Below, piece by piece: positions 1 to 7,313 of a stretch of DNA of 37,488 nucleotides. The DNA lies in contig URRK01000002.1 of NCBI GenBank assembly GCA_900550315.1, positions 1 through 37,488 of the forward strand, written 5' to 3'. The notes under the pieces are model-generated. The model did no database searches. It was given only the letters and a program-made list of their open reading frames with translations, and was not told the origin of the DNA. The DNA comes from an uncultured Oscillospiraceae bacterium (GTDB lineage Bacteria > Bacillota > Clostridia > Oscillospirales > Acutalibacteraceae). A program made the translations under genes and the position numbers. The first letter of the stretch is position 1. Each line of letters starts with the position of its first letter.

Positions 1-74
1 GCCGGCGCGGGGGTATTAAATTTGGTTTTAAAATTGGCTTGATGTGGGTTTGGTGCGTTTAAAAATTTAAAGGC

Positions 75-842
75 TTACGGGTAGTAACATTTAATTTTGC
101 CCTGGGCCTTTAAGGTGTTAATTAAGCTTTGCCGGGCGGCGTTCATGGCCTGTTGGCGCTCGGCATTGCTTTTGTAATTCGCTGTGGGAAATTCCTGCTC
201 GCTGTAGGCCTCATTCAGCACGGTTGTGCGGGCCGAGCGTTCGGCAGAGGTTTGCAAAAAGTTTTCCAGGCTTTGGCCCTGCGCTTTAGCCAGCCGCTTT
301 GCGGCGTTTTTTTGGTCGTTGTAGGTGCTGTCGCTTGCGGCCGCGGTTTTAAATTCTGCGGTTAAAGCTTCAATGCGCTTTTGCTGCGCGGCGGTAAGGG
401 TCACCTTTTGCTCCAGCTCCTGCAGCAGGGCTGTTTTTTCCACCAAAGAATCCAGCAGCTGGGTGTTGGTTTTGTAGGTACGGTCATATTCCTCCTGCTG
501 CTCGGCCTCATCGGTTTGTGAGAGCACAAACAACAAATTGTAATTATTACTTACTCGGGCAGAATATAGCTCGGCCATGGAAATTTTTTGCCCATTTACC
601 TCGGCCGCCGTGCGCCACCGGTTTAAAAAGCTGTTGGCGCGGCCTAAGTCGGTTACATATAGGTCAAAAAGCTCCTCTTCACGAAGGCTTTGAAATTGGG
701 CTGCTTGGCCGTTTTTTTGTTGCAGCAGGGCGGTTGTTTTAAAGTGCCCCGCGCGAAAGGCCGTAAAGCCCAGCCAGGCGCCAACAACGGCAAGCGCAGC
801 CAGCACGCAGCAAGGAACTAAAATTTTAATTTTCTTTTTCAT
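75..842 (-). CDS. Membrane-anchored SurA-N-like protein of unknown function
   Basis: The protein has 255 residues. It has a Lys-rich start (MKKKIKI), one hydrophobic segment at about residues 8-28 and a long extracytoplasmic part rich in Gln, Ala and Glu. The stretch VNGQKISMAELYSARV after the membrane segment resembles the start of SurA/PrsA-type foldase N-domains, but I see no parvulin (PPIase) domain after it; the remainder looks helical, possibly coiled coil. The start at 842 is preferred over a longer frame to 938 because a GGGGGGATTAT ribosome site lies just upstream and the promoter at 906-934 lies inside the longer frame. It is a single gene divergent from the uracil permease. The function is not known; an export chaperone-like role is an inference from the weak SurA-N resemblance. 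Confidence 0.75.
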   Translation of the reverse strand: MKKKIKILVPCCVLAALAVVGAWLGFTAFRAGHFKTTALLQQKNGQAAQFQSLREEELFDLYVTDLGRANSFLNRWRTAAEVNGQKISMAELYSARVSNNYNLLFVLSQTDEAEQQEEYDRTYKTNTQLLDSLVEKTALLQELEQKVTLTAAQQKRIEALTAEFKTAAASDSTYNDQKNAAKRLAKAQGQSLENFLQTSAERSARTTVLNEAYSEQEFPTANYKSNAERQQAMNAARQSLINTLKAQGKIKCYYP

Positions 843-905
843 ATAATCCCCCCAAAAAATTTGGCCAATGCCCTTTTCCGCAACCAAGCCTTTGGCTCTG
901 CCTTT

Positions 906-934
906 AGCATAACATGGCGGGGGGTTATTGTCAA
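906..934 (-). promoter_or_regulatory. Sigma-A-type promoter for the SurA-N-like gene
   Basis: Read on the minus strand: TTGACA (934-929), a 17-bp spacer, then TATGCT (911-906). It lies 64 bp upstream of the start codon at 842. Confidence 0.65.
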
Positions 935-1023
935 GCACCTGTTATTTTAGGCCAAATTTGCGTGTTAAAATGGGCTTGTTTAAAAACAGGGCCAAAAAAA
1001 TTTAAAAAAATTTAAAAAAACTC

Positions 1024-1052
1024 TTTACAAACGGGGCAGAGTGTGTCATAAT
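1024..1052 (+). promoter_or_regulatory. Sigma-A-type promoter of the uracil permease
   Basis: TTTACA (1024-1029), 17 bp, CATAAT (1047-1052). Transcription would start near 1060, just ahead of the PyrR-type loop, leaving a leader of about 250 nt. Confidence 0.6.
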
Positions 1053-1060
1053 ATAGGGGA

Positions 1061-1244
1061 TAGGTCTTTAATACGGTGCAGAGATGCCGCAAAGATGATA
1101 ACAACAAGTTAAAATCTTTACCCGCCTTTGGTATGTCTACAAGGGGTGGGGGTGTGTGCAGCGTGGCCTGTCGGATCAACTACTCCGGCGCCATGAACAA
1201 CCAGTACAACGGTGTTACAGCGTCGGCGAGTCCGGCGTTTTTTT
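1061..1244 (+). promoter_or_regulatory. PyrR-type attenuator leader (binding loop plus terminator)
   Basis: A hairpin at 1065-1095 has an outer stem TCTTT/AAAGA and an inner stem closing on CGGTGCAGAGATGCCG. Its CAGAGA apical loop matches the PyrR-binding consensus (CNGNGA), and the flanking pairs differ from the consensus in a pairing-compatible way (G-C, G-C, U-G, G-U). About 130 nt downstream, CGTCGG (1221-1226) pairs with CCGGCG (1232-1237) and is followed by seven T (1238-1244), an intrinsic terminator. In the known PyrR mechanism, UMP-bound PyrR favours termination ahead of pyr genes. The antiterminator pairing was not fully resolved by eye. Confidence 0.7.
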
Positions 1245-1311
1245 ATTGCCGGATTCCGAAAAACCCTATTCAGCGTGTGGGCTGAAAGATTTTTTACGGA
1301 GAGTGAAAAGA

Positions 1312-2790
1312 ATGAAAAATGATTCGACCACTACCAAGTTAGATCTCAACGAGGGGATCTTTGACGCCAGAACCCTTGGCGTTCCGAAAATGCTGTTGCT
1401 GGGCTTTCAGCACATGTTTGCCATGTTTGGCGCAACCGTGCTGGTGCCGCTGCTTACGGGGTTAGATATTTCTACCACCCTGTTTATGGCCGGCATTGGC
1501 ACCCTGCTGTTCCACCTTATTACTAAAATGAAGGTTCCGGCGTTTTTGGGTTCCTCCTTTGCGTTTTTAGGCGGCTACGCCGCTGTGGCGCCGCTGGGGG
1601 CAAACGGTGCCTCTAACGAAGAGATGCTGCCGTACGCCTGCCTGGGCGTTGCCTGCGCCGGTTTGGTTTACTTAGTGCTGGCCCTTTTAATTAAGCTGGT
1701 TGGCGTTGTTAAGGTAATGCGCTTTTTCCCGCCGGTTGTTACCGGGCCCATTATTATTGCCATTGGCTTAGGTCTTTCGGGCAGCGCGGTTAGCAACTGC
1801 AACTCGAACTGGTTAATTGCCTTAATTGCCTTAGCGGTTGTAATTTTCTTTAACATTTGGGGCAGGGGCATGTGCAAAATCATTCCCATTTTGCTGGGCG
1901 TTATAATTTCCTGCGCGATTGCGGCTGTGCTGGCCTTAACCTTAGGGCAGGAGATTGACATTGAAGGCGCAAAGTACATTGCCATTAACGGCAACGCGAA
2001 CCTAAAGCTGTTCTCGGTTTCGGCTTTAGAGGAGCTGAAAAACGACGCTTGGATCGGCTTGCCCTTTACCTGGAAGCACACTGTATTCGGCGGGGTTGAT
2101 TTCTCGAACACCTCCCGCGTGATCAGCTCGATTGTTGCGATTGTACCGATTGCGCTGGCCACCATGATGGAGCACATTGGCGATGTTTCGGCCATTAGCT
2201 CTACCGTTGGCAAAAACTTTATTAAAGACCCCGGCCTGCACCGCACCTTAACCGGTGACGGCTTAGCCACCACCATTGCCTCGCTGTTTGGCGGCCCTGC
2301 CAACACCACCTACGGTGAAAACACCGGCGTGCTGGCCCTTTCTAAAGTGTACGACCCGCGCGTAATTCGCCTGGCTGCCGTGTTTGCCATTCTGGTTTCG
2401 TTCTCGCCCAAATTTGCCGCTTTGGTTAGCTTAATTCCTACCGCGGTAATCGGCGGTATCTCCTTTATTCTGTACGGTATGATCTCGGCCATTGGCGTAC
2501 GCAACGTTGTTGAAAACAAGGTTGACTTTACCAAGAGCCGCAACCTGATTGTTGCCGCCGTTATTCTGGTTTCGGCCTTAGGCCTTGGCAGCGTGAACTT
2601 TAACATTGGCTCGGTTGCCATTAGCCTTTCGGCTTTAGCGGTAGCCTCTATTGTAGGCATTGTGCTGAACGCCGTACTGCCGGGCAAGGATTACACCTTT
2701 GACGCCGAGCAGGAGGACGCAGTTGTAAACTTTGCCGTTGGCCCCAACACCATTGAGGGCAACCCCACTACCGAGCAGGTAGACGAATAA
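1312..2790 (+). CDS. pyrP: Uracil permease (NCS2 family, UraA/PyrP type)
   Basis: An integral membrane protein of 492 residues with many hydrophobic segments, importing uracil by proton symport (family knowledge). Signature stretches are ATMMEHIGD (E287) and NTTYGENTGV (E336), which correspond to the two substrate-binding glutamate regions of UraA. The start at 1312 follows a GGAGAG ribosome site (TTTTTACGGAGAGTGAAAAGA); longer in-frame starts lie inside the regulated leader. It is a single gene between its own promoter and the terminator at 2859-2892. The PyrR-type leader upstream supports uracil rather than xanthine or urate as substrate. The C-terminal tail after the last membrane segment is acidic. 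Confidence 0.93.
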   Translation: MKNDSTTTKLDLNEGIFDARTLGVPKMLLLGFQHMFAMFGATVLVPLLTGLDISTTLFMAGIGTLLFHLITKMKVPAFLGSSFAFLGGYAAVAPLGANGASNEEMLPYACLGVACAGLVYLVLALLIKLVGVVKVMRFFPPVVTGPIIIAIGLGLSGSAVSNCNSNWLIALIALAVVIFFNIWGRGMCKIIPILLGVIISCAIAAVLALTLGQEIDIEGAKYIAINGNANLKLFSVSALEELKNDAWIGLPFTWKHTVFGGVDFSNTSRVISSIVAIVPIALATMMEHIGDVSAISSTVGKNFIKDPGLHRTLTGDGLATTIASLFGGPANTTYGENTGVLALSKVYDPRVIRLAAVFAILVSFSPKFAALVSLIPTAVIGGISFILYGMISAIGVRNVVENKVDFTKSRNLIVAAVILVSALGLGSVNFNIGSVAISLSALAVASIVGIVLNAVLPGKDYTFDAEQEDAVVNFAVGPNTIEGNPTTEQVDE

Positions 2791-2858
2791 TTAAAACCAA
2801 AATAAAACAAGGCGCCGGTAAAGCAAGGCCCCGCACGGGCCTGCCCAAAGGCGCTGCG

Positions 2859-2892
2859 CACCCCGCCGGTTTGCCCGGCGGGGTGTTTTTTT
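2859..2892 (+). terminator. Intrinsic terminator after uracil permease
   Basis: An 11-bp perfect GC-rich stem, CACCCCGCCGG (2859-2869) with CCGGCGGGGTG (2875-2885), with a five-base loop and a seven-T run (2886-2892). Confidence 0.92.
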
Positions 2893-2980
2893 GTTTTGGC
2901 GGCGCAAAGGGCTGCCGTTAAAACCGGGCGCTTTGAATTGAGGCGTTAAAAGGCCGCAAATGAAACAAAGCAAATAAAAG

Positions 2981-3080
2981 CAGAAAAATTTAAACAGAAA
3001 AATTTAAAACGGGCAATTAAAAATCAGCAATTAAAAATCAGCGGTTGAAAATCAGCGGTTGAAAATTGGCGGTTTTATTG
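2981..3080. repeat. 14-bp degenerate tandem array (7 units)
   Basis: The units are cagaaaaatttaaa twice (2981-3008), then after two bases gggcaattaaaaat, cagcaattaaaaat, cagcggttgaaaat twice, and a decayed tggcggttttattg. Period 14 is kept from 3011 to 3080. The array fills the gap just upstream of the gdhA promoter. The TT(A/G)AAAA(T/C)CAG core also appears in the array at 18771-18910. Confidence 0.8.
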
Positions 3081-3100
3081 CCGGCAGCGCCATAAAAATA

Positions 3101-3129
3101 TTGACATTTTGCATTTTTGGCGGTAAAAT
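3101..3129 (+). promoter_or_regulatory. Sigma-A-type promoter of gdhA
   Basis: TTGACA (3101-3106), 17 bp, TAAAAT (3124-3129), about 90 bp upstream of the gdhA start. A perfect -35 suggests strong expression. Confidence 0.7.
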
Positions 3130-3216
3130 ATAATGGAGTTATAAGAGGTTTATCGGGGCGGTGCGCCACTCGGATGTACATTTATGACCGCAAATTTTAC
3201 AAGGAGTTGTGTAACG

Positions 3217-4569
3217 ATGGCATTTAAATCAGCGTATATGCAGCGCGTGTACGACACGGTTGCAGCCCGCAACAAGGGTGAGGACGAATTTTTACAGGCA
3301 GTTTACGAGGTTATGGAATCTTTAGAGCCGGTAGTAGAGCAGGACAGCCGCATTGAAAAATGGGGCATTATGGAGCGCATTACCGAGCCGGAGCGCATGA
3401 TTGTTTTTCGCGTTTCGTGGATGGATGACGCCGGCAAGGTTCAGGTAAACCGCGGCTACCGCGTTCAGTTTAACTCGGCCATTGGCCCGTACAAAGGCGG
3501 CCTGCGGCTGCACCCCTCGGTAAACGCTTCGGTTATTAAATTTTTAGGGTTTGAGCAGATTTTTAAAAACAGCTTAACCGGGCTGCCAATTGGCGGCGGC
3601 AAGGGCGGCTCCGACTTTGACCCCAAGGGCAAATCGGACGCGGAGATTATGCGCTTTTGCCAGGCCTTTATGACCGAGCTTTCAAAGCACATTGGCGCCG
3701 ACACCGACGTTCCGGCCGGTGATATTGGCGTTGGCGGCCGCGAAATTGGCTTTTTGTTTGGCCAGTACAAGCGCCTGCGCAACGAATTTACCGGCGTTTT
3801 AACCGGTAAGGGCTTAAATTACGGCGGCTCTTTAGCGCGTACCGAGGCCACCGGCTACGGCCTTTGCTACTACACGCAGGAAATGCTGAAATGCATGAAG
3901 GATACCTCCTTTGAGGGCAAAACCGTTGTTGTTTCCGGCTCTGGCAATGTTGCCATTTACGCAACCGAAAAGGCCACCGAGCTGGGCGGCAAGGTAGTTG
4001 CGCTTTCCGACTCTAACGGTTACATTTACGATGAAAAGGGTGTTGATTTAGCCGTTGTAAAGCAGATTAAAGAGGTTGAGCGCGGCCGCATTAAAGAGTA
4101 CGCCGAGCGCGTACCCGGTGCAAAGTATTTTGAGGGCTGCCGTGGCATTTGGACCATTCCGTGCGATATTGCCCTGCCCTGCGCTACCCAAAATGAGCTG
4201 GATAAGGACGGCGCCGAGGCCTTAATTAAAAACGGCGTTATGGCGGTTGCCGAGGGTGCCAATATGCCCTCTACCCCCGAGGCTATTTTTGCCCTGCAAA
4301 AGGCCGGCGTGCTGTTTGGCCCGGCTAAGGCTGCCAATGCCGGCGGTGTTGCCACCTCGGCCTTAGAGATGAGCCAGAACTCCATGCGTTACAGCTGGAC
4401 CTTTAAAGAGGTTGACGCCAAGCTGCACGATATTATGGTTAACATCTTCCACAACTCCTACAACGCTGCCGAAAAATTTGGCCTAAAGGGCAACCTGGTT
4501 GCCGGCGCCAACATTGCCGGGTTCTTAAAGGTTGCCGAGGCAATGATCGCCCAAGGTGTTGCCTACTAA
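3217..4569 (+). CDS. gdhA: Glutamate dehydrogenase, NADP-dependent type
   Basis: The protein has 450 residues, the normal length for hexameric bacterial GdhA. It makes glutamate from 2-oxoglutarate and ammonium (or the reverse) in the cytoplasm. The catalytic region GLPIGGGKGGSDFDP is present with the catalytic lysine at about residue 129, followed by PAGDIGVGGREIG and a Rossmann signature VSGSGNVAIYA. Downstream, NAGGVATSALEMSQN is typical of the family. The start at 3217 (MAFKSAYMQ) follows AAGGAG nine bases upstream; an earlier in-frame ATG at 3184 has no such site. It is a single gene with its own promoter and a strong hairpin behind it. Confidence 0.97.
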   Translation: MAFKSAYMQRVYDTVAARNKGEDEFLQAVYEVMESLEPVVEQDSRIEKWGIMERITEPERMIVFRVSWMDDAGKVQVNRGYRVQFNSAIGPYKGGLRLHPSVNASVIKFLGFEQIFKNSLTGLPIGGGKGGSDFDPKGKSDAEIMRFCQAFMTELSKHIGADTDVPAGDIGVGGREIGFLFGQYKRLRNEFTGVLTGKGLNYGGSLARTEATGYGLCYYTQEMLKCMKDTSFEGKTVVVSGSGNVAIYATEKATELGGKVVALSDSNGYIYDEKGVDLAVVKQIKEVERGRIKEYAERVPGAKYFEGCRGIWTIPCDIALPCATQNELDKDGAEALIKNGVMAVAEGANMPSTPEAIFALQKAGVLFGPAKAANAGGVATSALEMSQNSMRYSWTFKEVDAKLHDIMVNIFHNSYNAAEKFGLKGNLVAGANIAGFLKVAEAMIAQGVAY

Positions 4570-4587
4570 TTTGTTTAAAAATGAACC

Positions 4588-4630
4588 GTGCCAAAAGCGG
4601 CCCTTTACGGCGGCCTTTGGCACCTGTTTT
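4588..4630 (+). terminator. Hairpin after gdhA, likely terminator
   Basis: GTGCCAAA (4588-4595) pairs with TTTGGCAC (4616-4623), with inner CGGCC/GGCC pairing, followed by CTGTTTT. The T-run is weak, so read-through into the TetR gene 12 bp later is possible. Confidence 0.6.
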
Positions 4631-4641
4631 CGGAGGGCAAT

Positions 4642-5202
4642 ATGTCTAAGCTGACCGAGCAGGCCATTAAGGCCTCCCTGCTAAAATTGCTGGAGGAGCG
4701 TCCGCTCAGCCGAATTACGGTAAAGGATATTGTAGAGGATTGCGGCATTAACCGCAACTCCTTTTACTACCATTTTGCCGATATTCCTACCCTGTTAGAG
4801 CAAATTATTACCGACGAGGCCGAAAAAATTATTGCCGAGCACCCGGCGGTAGAAACGCTGGAGCAGTGCATGGAGGCGGCAATATCCTTTGCGTTAAATT
4901 ACAAAAGGGCCGTACTGCACATTTACAATTCGGCCAACCGCGATTTTTACGAACAATCGCTGATGCGCATTTGCGAACATGTTGTAACCGATTATTTTGA
5001 CCTTTTAGCGCAGGATATTACCGTTGACCCGAAAGACCGCGAGGTTTTAATTCGCTTTTACAAGTGCGAGTGTTTTGGCCAGATTATTGACTGGATGAAT
5101 AACGGCATGAAGCCCGAGGCCCGCGAGCAGTTTCGCCGCCTGTGCGAGCTGCGGCAGGGCATTGCGTTTGAGACCCTTCGCAAAAATTTGCAGCAAAAAT
5201 AA
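4642..5202 (+). CDS. TetR/AcrR family transcriptional regulator
   Basis: The protein has 186 residues. The N-terminal helix-turn-helix reads ITVKDIVEDCGINRNSFYYHF (about residues 24-44), the usual TetR DNA-binding signature, followed by a helical ligand-binding/dimerisation domain. The start at 4642 follows CGGAGGG with a short spacer; an upstream in-frame ATG falls in the gdhA terminator. No effector or target can be read from the sequence, and no divergent partner gene is adjacent. It may be co-transcribed with gdhA if the intervening hairpin leaks. Confidence 0.88.
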   Translation: MSKLTEQAIKASLLKLLEERPLSRITVKDIVEDCGINRNSFYYHFADIPTLLEQIITDEAEKIIAEHPAVETLEQCMEAAISFALNYKRAVLHIYNSANRDFYEQSLMRICEHVVTDYFDLLAQDITVDPKDREVLIRFYKCECFGQIIDWMNNGMKPEAREQFRRLCELRQGIAFETLRKNLQQK

Positions 5203-5275
5203 GCAAAGCCGTTTAGCAGCAAAGAATTTTTTGCCAAAACGGCTGTGAGAATTTAATTTTAAGCTGTGCAAGGCT

Positions 5276-5309
5276 GCGGCGCCCGGTAATTTTTCGGGCG
5301 CCGCTTTTT
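5276..5309 (+). terminator. Intrinsic terminator after the TetR gene
   Basis: A 10-bp stem GCGGCGCCCG (5276-5285)/CGGGCGCCGC (5295-5304) followed by TTTTT. A weaker inverted repeat AGCCGTTT/AAACGGCT (5207-5244) precedes it. Confidence 0.9.
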
Positions 5310-5426
5310 GGGTTAAGAGCGGGCCGGCGGGAGAACTTTTGGGGCACATGATTTTGGTGTTTGGCGCTGTTCGGGCCGAAGGTTTTTTGCGCTGCCCGCC
5401 ATGAATTTTAAGCTTACCTGACCGGG

Positions 5427-5489
5427 CGTTATTGTAACCGTTATTGTAACTAATTGTAATTTTACATTCTAATATGCTTATGATAGAAT
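5427..5489 (+). promoter_or_regulatory. Promoter with 12-bp direct repeats upstream
   Basis: TTTACA (5461-5466), 17 bp, TAGAAT (5484-5489), 37 bp upstream of the DUF4358 gene. Immediately upstream, CGTTATTGTAAC occurs twice in tandem (5427-5438, 5439-5450), followed by a partial copy TAATTGTAAT. This placement suits an activator site. Confidence 0.55.
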
Positions 5490-5526
5490 ATATATTGAAA
5501 TAGCGGCGTTGGCGGAGGCTAAAAGA

Positions 5527-6342
5527 ATGTTTGGCAAAATTTTAACCTTAAAAAAGCAAAAAAATAACCAGGGTTGCCCCCGTGGCGGTAGCAAAAACCT
5601 ACCGTGCAGGCTGGCAGCCTTTTTAAGCGTTTTTGCGCTGCTGCTTTGCGTGCCGGCCGGGTGCCAAAGCAAGGCGGCTGCGGCGCCCAACGCCAAACTG
5701 CTGGTAAACGGCATTTTAAAAGCCGGCGGCTTTGCTGCCCCAAGCCTTGTTTTTGGGCAGGGGGACGCCGAATACAACACCCGCTTTACCGCCATGTTTC
5801 ACGGGGAACCTACCTTAGCGGCCGACGGCGCGTTTGCCGTTGCGGCCGATATTGCGGCCGATGAAATTACGGTTTTAAAAGCCAAAAACGGCGAAAGCAC
5901 CGAGCCGCTGAAAGCGCTTTTGCAAACCCGGCTGCAGGAGCAAATAGAGTGTTACCAAAGCTACTCCCCCAAAGATACCGCTAATTTAAAAAACGCCGAG
6001 CTGTTTTGCAAGGGCGATTTTGCGATTTTAATGGTTTCGGAAAAGGCGGCCGAAATGCGCACCCTTTGTGAGGACTTTTTAAAAAACCCGCAAACCTTGC
6101 CGCAGGACGCGGCCGGCAGTGCAACACAAAGCTCAGCCGCAAGCTCGGCGGCGCCGGCCTCCTCTTTGGCTTCATCAGCTCAAAGCTCGGCCCCGCAAAG
6201 CAGCGCCGCAAAGGCGCCGGTGCAGTCGGCCGTAACCAAAAGCAGCAGTGCGGCCAGCAGTAAGGCGCCGGTTAAGGCCCCCTCTAAGCCGGAGGCAGCC
6301 GCCCCGGCCGAGCCGGTTTTAAATATTACAAAAACGCCCTAA
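5527..6342 (+). CDS. DUF4358-family lipoprotein (N-terminal part of a frameshifted fusion)
   Basis: The frame has 271 residues. A signal peptide ends in a lipobox VPAGC (Cys about residue 46), predicting lipid attachment outside the membrane. The stretch AADEITVLKAKNGESTEP, then YSPKDTANLKNAELFCKGDF, matches the DUF4358 pattern. A Ser/Ala/Pro-rich linker follows. The frame stops at 6342, but the -1 frame is open from 6288 and continues without a start codon into the SGNH domain. Adding one A to the A-run at 6330-6334 would join both parts into one protein of about 480 residues. The start at 5527 follows GGCGGAGG. I therefore read this as the front half of one lipoprotein. Its likely role is with the MBOAT/DHHW genes in modifying a surface polymer. 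Confidence 0.75.
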   Translation: MFGKILTLKKQKNNQGCPRGGSKNLPCRLAAFLSVFALLLCVPAGCQSKAAAAPNAKLLVNGILKAGGFAAPSLVFGQGDAEYNTRFTAMFHGEPTLAADGAFAVAADIAADEITVLKAKNGESTEPLKALLQTRLQEQIECYQSYSPKDTANLKNAELFCKGDFAILMVSEKAAEMRTLCEDFLKNPQTLPQDAAGSATQSSAASSAAPASSLASSAQSSAPQSSAAKAPVQSAVTKSSSAASSKAPVKAPSKPEAAAPAEPVLNITKTP

Positions 6343-6407
6343 GTTACGCCTACGCCAACGATGTTCCGGCTTCGGCCGCGGTAGAAAACGGCTATTTTTC
6401 TAACACC

Positions 6408-6968
6408 TTGTTTATTGGCAGCTCGCGGTTAGACGGCATTTTAGAATACTCTAAAATAACGGGGGCGGGGCGTTACGCCTACACCTCGCTGAATGTTTCG
6501 GCCGTGTTCAGCCGAAATGTTGTTAAAAGAAAAAACGGCAGCACCACCATTGCCAACGCCATTAAGGGCAAAAAATTTGCAAAATGCTATTTAGAGTTTG
6601 GCGTTAACGAAATGGGCTGGCCGCATTTAGAAATCTTTGCGCGGGAGTACAAAAAAATTATTACCTATGTGCGCCAGCAAAGCCCGGGCATTGAGGTTTA
6701 TTTGTTAAATTTGTACCCGGTTACGGCCTCGCACTCGGCAAAACAGGCCGCCAAAAAAGGGGACGAAACCAACGCGAATATTAAAAAAATGAACGATCTG
6801 TTGGCCAAAATTGCCAAGGAAAACGGCGTTTACCTGGTAAACTTAGCGGCCGCGGTTTGCAACCAAAACGGCGTGCTGCCCGAGGGCTGCAGCACCGACG
6901 GCGTACACGCCAATGTTGCCACCAGCCGCAGCCTAATGCAGTACATTAAAACGCATACCCACCGATAA
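6408..6968 (+). CDS. SGNH/GDSL hydrolase domain (C-terminal part of a frameshifted fusion)
   Basis: An SGNH-fold esterase/acyltransferase domain. Block I reads LFIGSSRLDG (nucleophile serine; GSS where GDS is usual), block III reads FGVNEMGW, and DGVHANVA carries the catalytic Asp/His pair. The frame is open from 6288 and encodes YANDVPASAAVENGYFSNT before block I, but contains no ATG or ribosome site. The TTG at 6408 lies inside conserved sequence, so separate initiation is unlikely; this is the back half of the upstream lipoprotein gene. Such domains move or remove acetyl groups on cell-surface glycans together with MBOAT proteins (family knowledge). A terminator follows at 6989-7022. Confidence 0.75.
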   Translation: MFIGSSRLDGILEYSKITGAGRYAYTSLNVSAVFSRNVVKRKNGSTTIANAIKGKKFAKCYLEFGVNEMGWPHLEIFAREYKKIITYVRQQSPGIEVYLLNLYPVTASHSAKQAAKKGDETNANIKKMNDLLAKIAKENGVYLVNLAAAVCNQNGVLPEGCSTDGVHANVATSRSLMQYIKTHTHR

Positions 6969-6988
6969 CCGTTGGCTTGTAAGCGGCA

Positions 6989-7022
6989 CGCCCTTAGCCG
7001 GCAAAGCAAGGGCGGCTTTTTT
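6989..7022 (+). terminator. Intrinsic terminator after the SGNH domain
   Basis: CGCCCTT (6989-6995) pairs with AAGGGCG (7008-7014), followed by GCTTTTTT. Confidence 0.8.
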
Positions 7023-7068
7023 GCGGCAGCTTATTTTACGGTGTTTTTTGCCAGTTTATTTTGGCTGC

Positions 7069-7143
7069 TTATTTTGCGGCGGTTTATTTTGCGGCGGTTT
7101 ATTTTGCGGCGGTTTGTTTTGCGGCGGTTTGTTTTGCAGCGGT
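7069..7143. repeat. 15-bp tandem array, five units
   Basis: TTATTTTGCGGCGGT three times (7069-7113), TTGTTTTGCGGCGGT (7114-7128) and TTGTTTTGCAGCGGT (7129-7143). Decayed copies extend to about 7031 and 7158. The array lies between the terminator and the MBOAT ribosome site. All three forward frames are open across it because 15 is a multiple of three, so it produces spurious reading frames. Confidence 0.92.
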
Positions 7144-7313
7144 TTTTGCCGAGTTATTATTTAAGCCGGGTTGTTTTGGCAACATATTTTTTTGTGCCGG
7201 ATTTTTGGCCGTTTTTGTTTTGTTTTGTTCCGTACAGCCCGTAAGGGTACATTTTGCTGCCAGAAACGGCTGCATTATTATTTAACATAAAATAACAGGG
7301 AGGATAGCGCACC

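Noticed and set aside
6972..7285. Open frames with repeated RRFIL or YFAAV units
   Set aside because: They come from the 15-bp array, which stays open in several frames, and they have no ribosome site or homology.
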